A stretch of 37,434 nt of DNA from Astrocystis sublimbata (lineage: Eukaryota; Ascomycota; Sordariomycetes; Xylariales; Xylariaceae): assembly GCA_022453515.1 (NCBI GenBank), contig JAJNNY010000124.1:1-37434 (forward strand), in the 5' to 3' direction. The position numbers and the translations under genes are program-made. Below the pieces are notes generated by a model. It saw only the letters and a program-made list of their open reading frames with translations, searched no databases and was not told the DNA's origin. How positions within the stretch are numbered: the stretch's first letter is position 1; every line of letters begins with the position of its first letter. This document shows, in pieces, positions 10,126 to 21,242 of the stretch.

Positions 10126-11917
10126 GTACACTACCATAAGTGACTAGGTACTTAGAAGTAAGTAAATCGGAAAACCGAGTAAGCAGGGAATCCTGGAGGT
10201 CCCCAGGCTCGTCCACAGCTTACCAATTGGCAGGCGCTTTCCCATGCGGCAGCACTGTATGGAGTATCGCCAAACACCACAACTCAGAGCGTTCAGTGTA
10301 GTGCTCGTAAGGTACGCAGTGTGGACACATGAGATCCGGTAGAAATGGCTCATCGGGATATTGCGACTTCGCGTTTTATTACCGAAGTCACGCTATCGAG
10401 ACACAAGATAAAAACCTAAATTGCACAACCAGCTTCTACTTTCAGCGAGAAAAACTTGTTCGAGTCTAATCGCCGACTAGCCGAGCAACGGACGAGGCGC
10501 GACAAATGCTTTAGTCAAGACTACCGAGATCGTTGAGCCAAGAAATATCAGCTGTTGGATAGGATTGAACGAGAGCGCCCCATCCTTCCCCAAAATCGTA
10601 TGGAACGTTCTCCACGATTGTACATAGTAGGTCAGGTAGCAGGATATTGTGGACATTGGCCGGCGGCTACAGCAGAGCTCTGAAAGGCTGGAGCAGGGGG
10701 CAGTCTACCCTCGGCCTTTTGTTGGAGGGACACTCTGGACGTTGACTGGTCTGGACGCCCAGGTGGTCATCCAGAGGCTCCGATCGTTTACGTGCAACGA
10801 TAGGATGAGCCCAAGCCCACGACCGGCAATATTCATGTCTCACTTCACTCTGCTGATTTCGTCGCGCGCTCTTCTCCACGTACTAGCACACCGTATGCCA
10901 GCCAGGTGGTGTTGTGGAGCGTGTCTCAACGGCTCTTATACAGCACACTAAGAGCTGGCCCTGCATCCCACACGCTTGTCGGGAAAGTCGGCCGCAGCAG
11001 ACGTGGCCCGGTTGCTGCAGGTCCTCGTCTACCTGGGCTCGCCTGGGTGCACTGATCATTTCATCATTGTAAGATGCGGCACAATTTGGGGTGCTGCACC
11101 GCCCCACAATACTTACTTCAAATATGACGATGCCGCGATGCATGTTGTAGCTCCCAGTCAGTGCAGTCACCAAGCGTTTTGTGTATGATTCAAATACCAG
11201 GCAGAGGTGGAAGCAGGTTTGAGAAGGTACGATTAGAGAGCTCAAGTGAGAAAACCGAGACCGGATGTTCGCCGCGCGCAGGATTGTGATTTATTCATGC
11301 GGATAGACCAGACCTCTCGTATTATAATGTAACCTTTCGTGCCCAATTGCCATTTTCGAGCACAATTCTCCAGGCTTCCCATGCAACGGAGGTGCACCTC
11401 CAATACCATATTGAGTAGCATTGTATTGGGTCGGCACTATGTCGACAGTGCTCACCCATTCCCGTTCGGGCTGTGATAGGAACACGATGTGAGACACCAT
11501 CCCATTCTCTCTATGAGCCATCCTCTATCCCAGATGCTGTCGCATATGACTGACTTTCACGTGATGATGCCCGCCCTGCAATATCTCAGTTCTTTGCCAG
11601 ATGGAGCAATTGACACTGACAATCTGCTGTGGCCTGCCGCATCGGCTGCCACCTCGTCCCTGGAACCGCCGAACAAGCAAGCAGCCATGGTCATGGTGTA
11701 TTGGTCATGCAAGCCGTCCACCAGCCTTGTGCAGACGCACAACATCCGCAGAGTACATTCCAACTATACTGGTGTCACATAGACGCGCTGTGTACTACGC
11801 GAGTTGATCATATTGTACCACGTAAACCTGCGTGACTGACCAATGTCGGCATTGGCCAAACACCCCCTTAGCACGCAATCCGAGGCGCAATAGGCAGTTG
11901 TCCCGAACAAGGACAAA
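10126..11917. other. Region without a confident gene (right arm)
   Basis: This is the inverted copy of 7073-8864, with the same short frames and no recognisable product. Confidence 0.5.
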
Positions 11918-13390
11918 TCATTTCTTCACAATCGTGACTATGGCATACACATTAGTTTATGCTCAGCAATCAGTCGCCGGGTGGATGCAGTGTGTATTTA
12001 CCAATGTCCTCATCTGCCAGCTCGTGCGACAACCCCACACGTTGCGGTTGGTGTTTTACTGATTTGCCGTAAACGATTGCGTTTTTGAACTGCTCGGTGA
12101 TGGTTCGATGGATTGCATTACACTTTGGAAATCTTCGGTTAACCACAATGCTCATTCACGGCGCAGGTTTTGGAAACGTCAACTCACGAAGTCTTCCACG
12201 GTACACTTCGTAGAACGTAGTACGACGGGTTGCGAATAGTCCGGCAGTTTCCCCTTTGGTTTTGTGTAGACCCGTACTAGTTTCAACTTTTGCCACCTGG
12301 AAGAAAAGAGGTCAGCGCATACACCAATTTCTTCATGACACCGCATCCAATACGCACATGACTTCCATCAGCTCATCGACATTCCACCCATGTTCCGAGC
12401 TGATCGGTACAGCGTTCGGAATCCGGTACAGAAGATCTAGTTCCTCGATACTTATAGCATCGATTTTGTTCAGGACGTAGATAACGGGTATGTAGCTGCG
12501 ACCTCTCGCTTCCAACACATCAATTAGGTCGTCGATGGTTGCATCGCATCGAATAGCAATATCAGCCGAATTGATTCGGTACTCATTCATCACGGCCTTG
12601 ATTTCGTCGTGGTCGATGTGGGTTAAAGGCTGGGTGCTCGTGATATTGAGACCACCCTTGTCCTTCTTCTTGAAAGTGATGTTCGGTGGCTCTTTGTTGA
12701 TACGGATTCCAAACCCTTCTAATTCTGACTCGATCACTCGCTTGTCTGTTAAGGGCTTGTTCACATCCAACACTATGAAGATCAGATGGCATGTCTTGGC
12801 AACGGCAATGACCTGGCGACCACGACCTCGGCCGTCTTTAGCTCCTTCAATGATACCAGGAAGGTCGATCATTTGCAGTGGAGCACCTATCCAAATATTT
12901 AAAATCAGCAAAAGAGTAATGATAATCCCATTGGCGAGGCGTACCGTTGTACATGACCTGGCCAGGCACAGATGTCAGGGTCGTGAACTCATACGCTGCC
13001 GCCTCGGAATGCTGGCCTGTGAGTCTACTCATGAGTGTACTTTTCCCGACGGATGGAAATCCGATGAATCCAACACTAGCAACACCTGTTCTGGCGACAT
13101 CGAAACCCGCTCCGCCGCCGCTGCCACCACCGGTAGACGGCGTGAGCAACTCCCGCTTCAGCTTCGCTAATTTTGCTTTCAACTGGCCAAGATGGAACGA
13201 AGTAGCTTTGTTTTTTTGAGTCCGAGCCATCTGTGATCATGCAGCCGATCAGCACACATTCGCCAACTCAAAATGCACCCGAGAACACATACCTCGGACT
13301 CGATCTCCTTGATCTGTTTACCAGTTAGCGATACCAGCAACAACGATCCGACCCTCGTCTTATACTTGCCTTCTCCACAGTTGTCGACAT
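11918..13390 (-). CDS. RBG1: DRG1/Rbg1 GTP-binding protein (right-arm copy)
   Basis: This is the inverted duplicate of the gene at 5600-7072, encoding the same 368-aa GTPase. Exons on this strand are 13390-13370, 13313-13293, 13230-12945, 12886-12358, 12296-12188, 12122-12002 and 11937-11918. All splice sites, including the GC donor of intron 1 and the 21-nt second exon, are retained, and the translated segments are identical. DRG1 is normally single-copy and highly conserved, so a second identical copy here argues for a very recent duplication or an assembly error. Confidence 0.95.
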
Positions 13391-16300
13391 GATTGCCAGA
13401 TACTGCAACACGATGTGCTCCTATGAAAGTGTGATGTTGGCTTGATGTCGATCTGGTGTTGATTCGAGGTTGGGGTGATTGATAGCAATAGCAGTGTTCA
13501 CCTAGGTAGGTCCGTCCCTTGGACTCAAGACTCAAGAGCGGCATGTGGGGCACTCCAGGAAAATCAGACATGATGTCAAACCCCGCAATTAGCCGATGAT
13601 TATCCGGCACTGCGGGTTCCACCTATGTCACCTGGGCAGGCCTCAGACGTGTCTGGCTACAGCACTCTAACTCCCTGAACTGCGAGGTCGTCCGTCACCT
13701 TGGTGGAAGGCCATTGCTCATGAACAACACTGTTCATCGAGAAAATTCGAAGATACACCAATGGGTATATGTCCATACTATATGGTAGCTATCGTACGCT
13801 CTCTCATACAGCTTCTTTAAAGGATCATTACAGACCAGTATCTGCATAACGGGTTTGGACCAATGATATAAAGAAAAGGTTGCTATTAGCATGAATGATG
13901 GTATGTATCTCGAATACCTCAACGGGAACTTTCTAGGCATACGTAGTCATTTCATTTCATTCAAATGATTTAAATGAACCACACCAGCTAGGAAGTATAC
14001 AGTCATGGGAATTGATACTACAAGATCGTGGTCGTGGGCAATGTGTCGTAGTATATTGAGCAGGTTCAGCGTATCCATCAGCATGCCATGCATGGTGAAT
14101 GCACTCGACCAGTACTCAGTAAGTTCCATGTTGGAAAAAGCATAAATTATCGGTTGCTTGATGTCCAGCCGTCAATATAAATTCAATATGTCATGGAAAA
14201 CTGGGATCTGACCTATGTTTAGCTTTCATCCATCTTTAGGCAGCTCGCCGCCACCTATTGTTAGCTTCGTGTTTTAAACGAATTTCTCAGAGCATACGAG
14301 CTCACGCTACTTCCACTCTCAATATAGTTTTTATAGGAAGTCGTGATCGATGTTAAAAAACAGAGCTACAGGTTAACCTGCAGGGTTGGGAGGGTTGTTC
14401 TTATTTACTCTCGATAAAGGCATTTTTTGGGCGATTCATGGGACTCGGAAGCCATTCAATTACTCCAATAAAGGTTATAATCAGAATGTCGTGGACATCA
14501 GTACAGTCAGTTGTCCTCAAGTGCGTGTTGGGATTATATTCTTACCATGCCACTGGTATGACCTTGACATCGAGGACTTCTTGACGCGCGCCTGTCGGAA
14601 ACTAGGATTCAATACCAGGCCACAATGATACTAACAGCAGGGTGGTATCCAGTCTGGTAGCTTGATGGTTTGCATCACTTCTACATGCGATCACGCGAGT
14701 GAATCGTGACAGAGCTTGCCCATGGACCTTTACGCAGCAGTGCCTCGAGACGCACACGGAGTCTTGTAAGAACGCACCAACCCGCAACAAAATGTAAAGT
14801 CATATTATTATTGTTTTTGTTGTTGTTGAATGTGATATGCCCAAAGGCTTAGGTAAACACTACGAATGTGTGATGGGAGGTCATGGTACACATATTACAT
14901 AGAGACTCAAGTAGAACACCTTATCCGTTCATTATATTGAATTTGGTTGATTTGTTGCTAAGGCATATAGGCCACAAACGTACAAGAATCTACAATGTCA
15001 CAGCTTCCTGATGATTACTCGTGGCCACTGATGATTGAATCTTCAAGTTGGCAGCCTTCTGTGCCGTCACATAACTGCAACCATGAATGGGACACCAACT
15101 AATACTTAGTAATGTGTAATTGTTATAATCAATCAAAAAAACCTGACTAGTATAAGTAAAGCTTTCCCTAGTAATCAACTCTTCCTACATGTTAGTGATC
15201 AAAATGAAAACACCAGGATGTGTGTGGGCTTGGTAAAATCTCAACGCTGGTGACTTCCTGTCCAACCCTGTCTGCTGAACTGTATTTTTTGTTGTAACTT
15301 CTAGTGGGCAGCGAATGAACAGGAACATTTCATCTACCTAGCAACAAGTTTTTCTTGCCCAAACCTTGTTGTAGAACATCTGAGTGTATATTATAGGTAA
15401 GAGTGGCGAGCTAGTCTCCTCCCGCTCTCTCGTCCGTTCTCCCTTGAGGAACTGCTTAAAGTTAACAGCGGTGAGATACATCGAACTACGCGCTCAGTAA
15501 ATAGAAATGGCTTTTGGGACCAGAAGTATTGATTCATTTCATATCAGAGATGAATATGCCAACCCTCGCAACTCATGAAGCTAGTATATCAGGGTAATAG
15601 CTATTAGGTACTCCTGCGCATGATATAATACAAGGAATGCTGCTCGAACAAGTAGCACGATTAAACGACGAGCAAAACATAGTAAGCTTAGGAAGAGAAC
15701 ATTTGTCCTAAGTAAGTCGGACGTTACTGGAATACCGCTCATATCGGCACGCTTTATCTTGGCTACACGTAATCAAGGATGGTGATGACTCCATCTGTGG
15801 TTCTTCACCCGAGAGGTGTGCCAAAAGTCATTGCGAAACAAGGAGTTACTCGCCAGAGACAGAGAGAGCGGAGTTAGGCTGCTATTGATGGGAATGCGTG
15901 ATTGGACTGGGTGTTTCAAACGCCAAATCATAGCGGACATATGACTTGATATGAGGAACGGGAACAGCAACGGCAACGGCAACAAGTACGTATATATATA
16001 TCTATATATGCCTCCGAGGTGTCATTACAAAGCCGTCGAGGTCACGTTCAACCTAAGGGCAGCGTCAGTCGCAAGCCATCCTATAAACTAATACACCAAC
16101 AGTGTTTCCTGTCTCCTACCCCTTACGCTTCGTTGCGAACCTCACAGTTACAACGTGATGAATTAGATCATTATATAGAATTGCCCCTTGAAAATACAAT
16201 GACAAAGGTAGCTTGCAGGTTGGAGAAGAAATCTCCCCAGAGATGAAAAAAAGAAAGGTTGTTGACATGGTTAGATTAGGTACCTTGGGCGGCCAGTCAA

Positions 16301-16486
16301 TACACGTTTTAAATGCATACATGCATTTAAGCTACTTGAGTTGGGTTAGGTAAAGTAGATTGCTCGTGGCAGTTCCCCATGGCTTCCACCATGTAAAAAG
16401 GTCAAAACTGAGGCGAGTCAACCCACCAACATGCCCCTCAGTCGTCAGTGATTCACCAATTCGCCGAGTCGCCGAATACAAACAAC
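13391..16486. other. 3.1-kb gene-poor spacer (right arm)
   Basis: This is the inverted copy of 2504-5599. It has the same microsatellites, the 20-bp palindrome at 16310-16329 and no supported gene. Confidence 0.6.
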
Positions 16487-17530
16487 ATGGAGGTGGCTGC
16501 CTCAGTCTTCGACAAAGCGATGGCCCTTAGCCCGACAGAAATCTGCCAGCTGTTCTACGTGCTGAGCGCAGCCGCCGTGCTAGCGGTCGCCGCAGTGCCA
16601 GAGACGACCCAGCGACTACTGACACAATATGGTGCTCGTAGTTGTCGCGATACTGCTACCGCATCTCCAAAGAGCTCGAAAGACCGCGTTGTTAGCGACC
16701 GGGAGCCTGAGGACGATGCCAACGCGGGGGTTTTCTATCGTCTCATACGTGGGTTCACGTCGGTGGGCCAGATTCCACATTCTTGGTTCATTCACTTCTA
16801 CATTCTCTCCTTGGGTTGCACGATATTCTGGGCGACCCAGCTCGCCACCAATGGAGCAGTATTGCAGCTCATTGTTCAGCATCAGCTTGCCAAAGGCGCA
16901 TTGCCATCCATGACTATGAGCCAGGTTTTTCTGGCTTGGCTTCTGATGGGCCTGCAGGGAGCGAGGCGGCTGTATGAGTGCCTGGCTATCCTACGACCAT
17001 CGTCCTCTAGCATGTGGATTATCCATTGGCTACTTGGAAACGGCTTCTACTTATGCACAAGTGTAGCTGTATGGATCGAGGGATCCAGTGAGTTGCTGTG
17101 CCCCCTACGAGATTCCTCACCGTGTATTGACCTGGACGCAGGGGCGATACAATGTTCAGGCCCAAGCTGTCTAGGTCTCGAGTTTCCGCCTCCAAAATCG
17201 ATCATTGCCAGCTCCGTGTTTCTCGCAGCGTGGTTTATGCAATATCGATGCCATCGGTATCTTGCTGGGTTGAAGAAGTACTCGCTTCCAGACGAGGGCA
17301 TGTTTCGGTACTTGGTTTCCCCACACTATACTTGTGAATGCCTGATCTACTTGTCGATGGCGGTATTGGCGGCTCCCGAAGGCCTGTTGTACAACCGGAC
17401 TCTGATACTCGCATGCTTGTTTATCTCGGTCAATCTAGGCGTCACTGCGAACGGGACCAAGCTGTGGTATAGCGAGAAGTTCGGCGACGGCGTGCGAGGG
17501 AAATGGAAGATGATACCGCTGTTGTTTTAG
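16487..17530 (+). CDS. Polyprenol reductase, DFG10/SRD5A3 type (right-arm copy)
   Basis: This is an identical inverted copy of 1460-2503, coding for the same 347-aa membrane reductase. The ATG at 16487 (ACAACATGG) is the start; the frame extends upstream only to a GTG at 16448. The reductase-domain segment EGMFRYLVSPHYTCE and the C-terminus WKMIPLLF are intact. The gene converges on the ALKBH6-like copy with 21 bp between stops, as in the left arm. Confidence 0.9.
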   Translation: MEVAASVFDKAMALSPTEICQLFYVLSAAAVLAVAAVPETTQRLLTQYGARSCRDTATASPKSSKDRVVSDREPEDDANAGVFYRLIRGFTSVGQIPHSWFIHFYILSLGCTIFWATQLATNGAVLQLIVQHQLAKGALPSMTMSQVFLAWLLMGLQGARRLYECLAILRPSSSSMWIIHWLLGNGFYLCTSVAVWIEGSSELLCPLRDSSPCIDLDAGAIQCSGPSCLGLEFPPPKSIIASSVFLAAWFMQYRCHRYLAGLKKYSLPDEGMFRYLVSPHYTCECLIYLSMAVLAAPEGLLYNRTLILACLFISVNLGVTANGTKLWYSEKFGDGVRGKWKMIPLLF

Positions 17531-17551
17531 CTTTGGCCTTCGTAGGCGAGT

Positions 17552-18337
17552 CTACCATTTCCGCTGGCCAAGCAGAAGACCGAGCTTTTTATCCAGCTTT
17601 GAAACATTTAGTACGTCGCGGTAGGTAAGACTAGTTCGCGTCTGGCGCATGTTTCGGCCGCTGTGGAATAGTGAACTCGGTCGCAGTAAGGACCAATTCG
17701 CTACTGTCTCTTCCGAAAGCTGCGTGTCTTCCGTAATGTCATCGATGCCATGGAGAAAGTCTGTGTAAAGATCCGCGGTTGTGATTAGAAGGCTTCTAGG
17801 TTCTTGCAAGATCCTCCAAGACGGGTCCTTGTTGAGCGTGCCGTCGCCCCTCATCTCATGTATGTTCAAGCATATAGAAGCAGCCAAGCTGACTGTGCAG
17901 ACGATGGGATGATAGGCGGCGCCGTCCTTGTGAGGCATTATACCAACACCGGGCGGATATTCGTTGATGAGCACGTGGTTTGGGCGTGTATGGGGGCTGT
18001 CGGCGAATATGTGCGGGCGGCCTTGATCGAGAGGAAGCGACTGCAAGCGGGTAACGATGGGGGCTTCGAGCCATGGTGGCAGGGGCGCATCCACCAACTT
18101 GTTATTGATGAGGTCCGAGGGCCAAGCCTGCAGTCGACGGCGGCTCAGCTGCTTCCACCGCGGCTTTGGGGCGGAGACTATCTTGTCGAGGATGAGTTTC
18201 TCTTCGGCTTCGGTGATGAATTCGGAGATGTAGAAAGCGGCGGAGGGCAAATGGTGCACACGTGCGCCTTCGAGGGACGGGGGCAGCGAGAGCCCAGGCA
18301 GTGCGTCCATTCTCGTCGCCTCAGCCTCGGCCACCAT
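17552..18337 (-). CDS. ALKBH6-like dioxygenase (right-arm copy)
   Basis: This is an identical inverted copy of 653-1438: 261 aa with HxD at 136/138, H197 and the RTSLTYR motif at 234-240. The only arm differences I found (18426 and 18428 against 564 and 562) lie about 90 bp upstream of its ATG, outside the coding sequence. Confidence 0.9.
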   Translation of the reverse strand: MVAEAEATRMDALPGLSLPPSLEGARVHHLPSAAFYISEFITEAEEKLILDKIVSAPKPRWKQLSRRRLQAWPSDLINNKLVDAPLPPWLEAPIVTRLQSLPLDQGRPHIFADSPHTRPNHVLINEYPPGVGIMPHKDGAAYHPIVCTVSLAASICLNIHEMRGDGTLNKDPSWRILQEPRSLLITTADLYTDFLHGIDDITEDTQLSEETVANWSLLRPSSLFHSGRNMRQTRTSLTYRDVLNVSKLDKKLGLLLGQRKW

Positions 18338-19290
18338 GGCTGGCTCGGCTGGCTCGCTGGTTCGCCGGTTCACTGGACAGTAGGTAGGTAGTACCTGGTG
18401 CTTAGGTGGCGTGAAGATCTCTGTTTGGTCCCCATGCGCGTGCCTCGCGTGCCCCAGTCTCGCCAGTATCCAGTATCAGAATCGGACAACACACTCGGTA
18501 CATATCGTGCGTATCAGTCGACAGGGAGGGCGTTCTCGAGTGAGCCCTGTAGGGCTGCCTGCTACCTACCTAGTCAGTAACAGTCGAGCAGTAGGCGTGC
18601 GAGGGCGTGTATCGTATGAGGCTCGTAGGCGCAGGCGGGTTGTGTGCACATGGATAACAAGCGGCCCCCAAGACAAGATGATGCAACTTGCAATTGAAGA
18701 TCTCGCCGGGTGTGGGGGCGAAGGGCCTAAGTACTACCTAGTATTTCTCAATTAATTCGCTTCCAGTCGAGCCAGTGATGTGATTGCTGTGCTTGGCCAA
18801 TTTATGACGCTCCAGTAGCGGATGCATCTAACCTGTTATGGATGGCGTGTTTATGCTATGGAGGGCGAGGGAGGGCAGGTAGTTCTCGCCTAGGTAGTCG
18901 GGCGTACGAGTACTACCTAGGTACCTAGGTAGGCACCTAAAGAGGCACTCAGTAGAGCGCGCACCAAGGCTGGCACAGTGCATCTGACACCGTCATTGTC
19001 GCTGTGCCGTTCCCTCGCTTGCTAGGCTCGCCAGGCCACTGGGCATGAGTATAAGTGTACGAAGACGTGTGAGGACTGAAGACACATCCGCATAAGTATG
19101 GGTATGTACTTACATACGAAAAGGATCCGCAAATATTCGTGCTTAGACAAATAGTAGTATCTACTAGTAAGTATTTGCATATGTACTATGTACGCGAACA
19201 TGAAGCCGCCGTCAGACGATCGAGGCAAGGTCGCTGAGTGGCGACGATGGATTCTTCCACTTCTGCTCTGCAAGGTAAAGGGAAGACAGG

Positions 19291-19320
19291 GCTCGACAGG
19301 GCTCGACAGGGCTCGACAGG
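19291..19320. repeat. Tandem repeat, 10-bp unit x3
   Basis: Three perfect copies of GCTCGACAGG, preceded by a partial unit (GACAGG) and followed by GC. Confidence 0.95.
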
Positions 19321-20643
19321 GCACCACCCTCGCCCCATACAGAGAGTCTCACAACAGTACAAACGACGCTTACTTACGAGTACTCGTACATCTCAAATCT
19401 CGCCATCCGTTTTTATCTTGGGCCGTGTGACCGTCAGACCGTGGAGCGACCTTCTAGTAGGAGCGGGCATCGGAAGGGCCTTGGTTCGAACTTGGAAGCC
19501 TGCCCAGCCTGCCCAGCTCGCCCAGCTCGCCCAGTGAGTGAGTGCCCTGGACAGACCGAGCAATAAGAAGAAAGTGCAGTTTGCGGCAGTATCGGCCAAC
19601 TGGCCTTCCAGCCTTTGGATGCTGCCTGCTCTGCGGTGCAGTAGTACTCGTACCTACCTACCTTAGGTACCTATGTACGTGTTGACAGTTGAACACTGAT
19701 TTCTGCGCGACTGGAGACTGACTGGGCATTCGCAAATTGTCCATCTCCCCAACGACACCTAGCGGTGCAAGCAGCGTGCTTGATCGTGCCAGTCGCCAGT
19801 CGAGCCAGTTTTCTGACCCAGTCCCGCCAGTCCTGTTTAGCAACCTCCAGGGGGGGCTTGGGTCCTGCCCTTGGCAAGTATGACCAAGATACTCCCGAGT
19901 AGAGAGCAACATGCAGCAATGCAGAGCGCCGCCGAGCTGCTTAGATCAGGACTTGGACCAGGACTTGGCTCGCGGCCCCTCGGCCCCTGTAGGGTCGCAG
20001 CGGGCTAGTCCGCGTACGGTCTAGCACAGCCTAGCGCACACTGCTAGACTCGACGCTACGCTGTAAAAGGGATGGCTGCGCTTCTCTCGACGGAGCTATG
20101 TGGAGCGGCCTCCAAAGTGGCGCTCAGAAGTGGTGCTTGTCGAGGTGGTGCCGGAGGCGTGTCTGATACTGTACGGTCTACGAGTACCGTTGGATCGTCG
20201 ACTTGTGCAACGTGCGGGAAATGTTGCGTCTGTCTGCCAACACCTGCTTACGTCCTACCTGAGAGCACACGCATCGCATGTACACGTACACGTTGTACTT
20301 ACTCGACCTCAGGCAGTGGGCGAGACAAGACAACCTTGGAGACCTCGAATAGGTATATGCGGCAGGCCTTGCAGCAGGCGAGCAGGCTGCCATCGCCCTC
20401 CATCTCCATGGCCCCCCGAGCCCCCCCCCATGCTCGACTTCCCGTCCGGGCCCCGTCCTACTGCCTTAGCTTAGACCTGGTTCCAAACGTCCCTGCAATC
20501 TGCCCACGGTGCCGGCTGTAGGTAGGTATGCGTAGGTAAGATATAGGTACATCGGTAGGCGTACTCGCACCTAACCCGGTGCTGGGAAGGTACATATGTA
20601 CCTACCTAGGTACCTTAGGTAGACCGTGGGAGTGCTATCGCAG

Positions 20644-20692
20644 CTGGCTGGGCTGGGCTGGGCTGGGTACTGGCTGCTGGCTGCTGGCTGCT
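20644..20692. repeat. GGGCT and GGCTGCT tandem runs
   Basis: About four GGGCT-type pentamers followed by about three GGCTGCT heptamers. This is a simple low-complexity tract in the upstream region of the ankyrin gene. Confidence 0.85.
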
Positions 20693-21201
20693 CTCTGTTT
20701 CTGCTAACAAGTTCCGCCTGCAAATCGCTGGGGCCAGCCAATACACCTCCCGCTCTGCTCTGCTCTTCTCTCCTCGTGCTGGTGGTCTTGTGCATCCATC
20801 CTGCTCTTCTCCCCGAGCACTCCTCCATCCTTCTCTCACCTACCACAGACTCGCAGACTACCATTCTCCAATCCGCTCTCGTTACTGATCAGAAGATACC
20901 CTACCCAACTCCCACCCGCCCGCACGTTTCAATAACAATAATAGTACGCCCTCCCCCAGTGCATCTCGACCGTAGTCTGAACATAGCTCCCCTTTCGCCC
21001 GGCACCCGCTACCCACCCTCTCGTCCTGCTGTCTTCGACTGCTACACTATTCGACTCGCAACCGGCCGCGCCGACCTACAGTGACTCGAGATCGACTACA
21101 CGAGAAGTCTGCCACGGCACAAATCCACAGGCTACATACAACTCCGGGCCCTAACCGCCGCCGCCATCATCTCTAGCCTACCACGCCGACGAGTGGCCAT
21201 C

Positions 21202-21237
21202 ATGGTGTACTGTATGAGAGCCTGGTATATGAAATAA
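21202..21237 (+). promoter_or_regulatory. 11-codon uORF before the ankyrin gene
   Basis: An ATG in good context (CATCATGG) opens an 11-codon frame ending in TAA at 21237. Immediately after it, a second out-of-frame ATG at 21238 opens a 67-codon frame that overlaps the main start at 21243. Scanning ribosomes would meet both before the main ATG, which suggests translational control or a different true start. Whether the leader is transcribed from here is not known. Confidence 0.5.
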
Positions 21238-21242
21238 ATGCT

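Larger units (their letters stand above)
9499..18989 (-). repeat. Right arm of the palindrome
   Basis: This is the inverted copy of 1-9490 and joins single-copy sequence at 18989/18990. I see no terminal inverted repeat, target duplication or telomeric repeat at that junction. If the palindrome is an assembly error, this arm is the one joined to the rest of the locus, and its genes are then the true single copies. Confidence 0.98.
18990..21201. other. GC-rich, low-complexity upstream region
   Basis: This is single-copy sequence between the palindrome and the ankyrin gene. No frame has recognisable motifs; the longest (20072-20521, plus strand) is rich in C, R, P and S and looks non-coding. 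It holds a perfect 10-bp tandem repeat (19291-19320), a CCTGCCCAG/CTCGCCCAG cluster (about 19500-19535), GGGCT and GGCTGCT runs (20644-20692) and TACCTAGGTA motifs (19651-19680, 20598-20622). The pyrimidine-rich last 400 bases look like a promoter or 5' UTR. Confidence 0.55.

Noticed and set aside
19440..19500. tRNA-like GGTTCGAA at about 19483
   Set aside because: The T-loop-like octamer has no matching T-stem, anticodon arm or acceptor stem around it.
20072..20521. 149-codon plus-strand frame as a gene
   Set aside because: The composition (C, R, P, S, T-rich) and overlap with another open frame look like GC-rich non-coding sequence upstream of the ankyrin gene.
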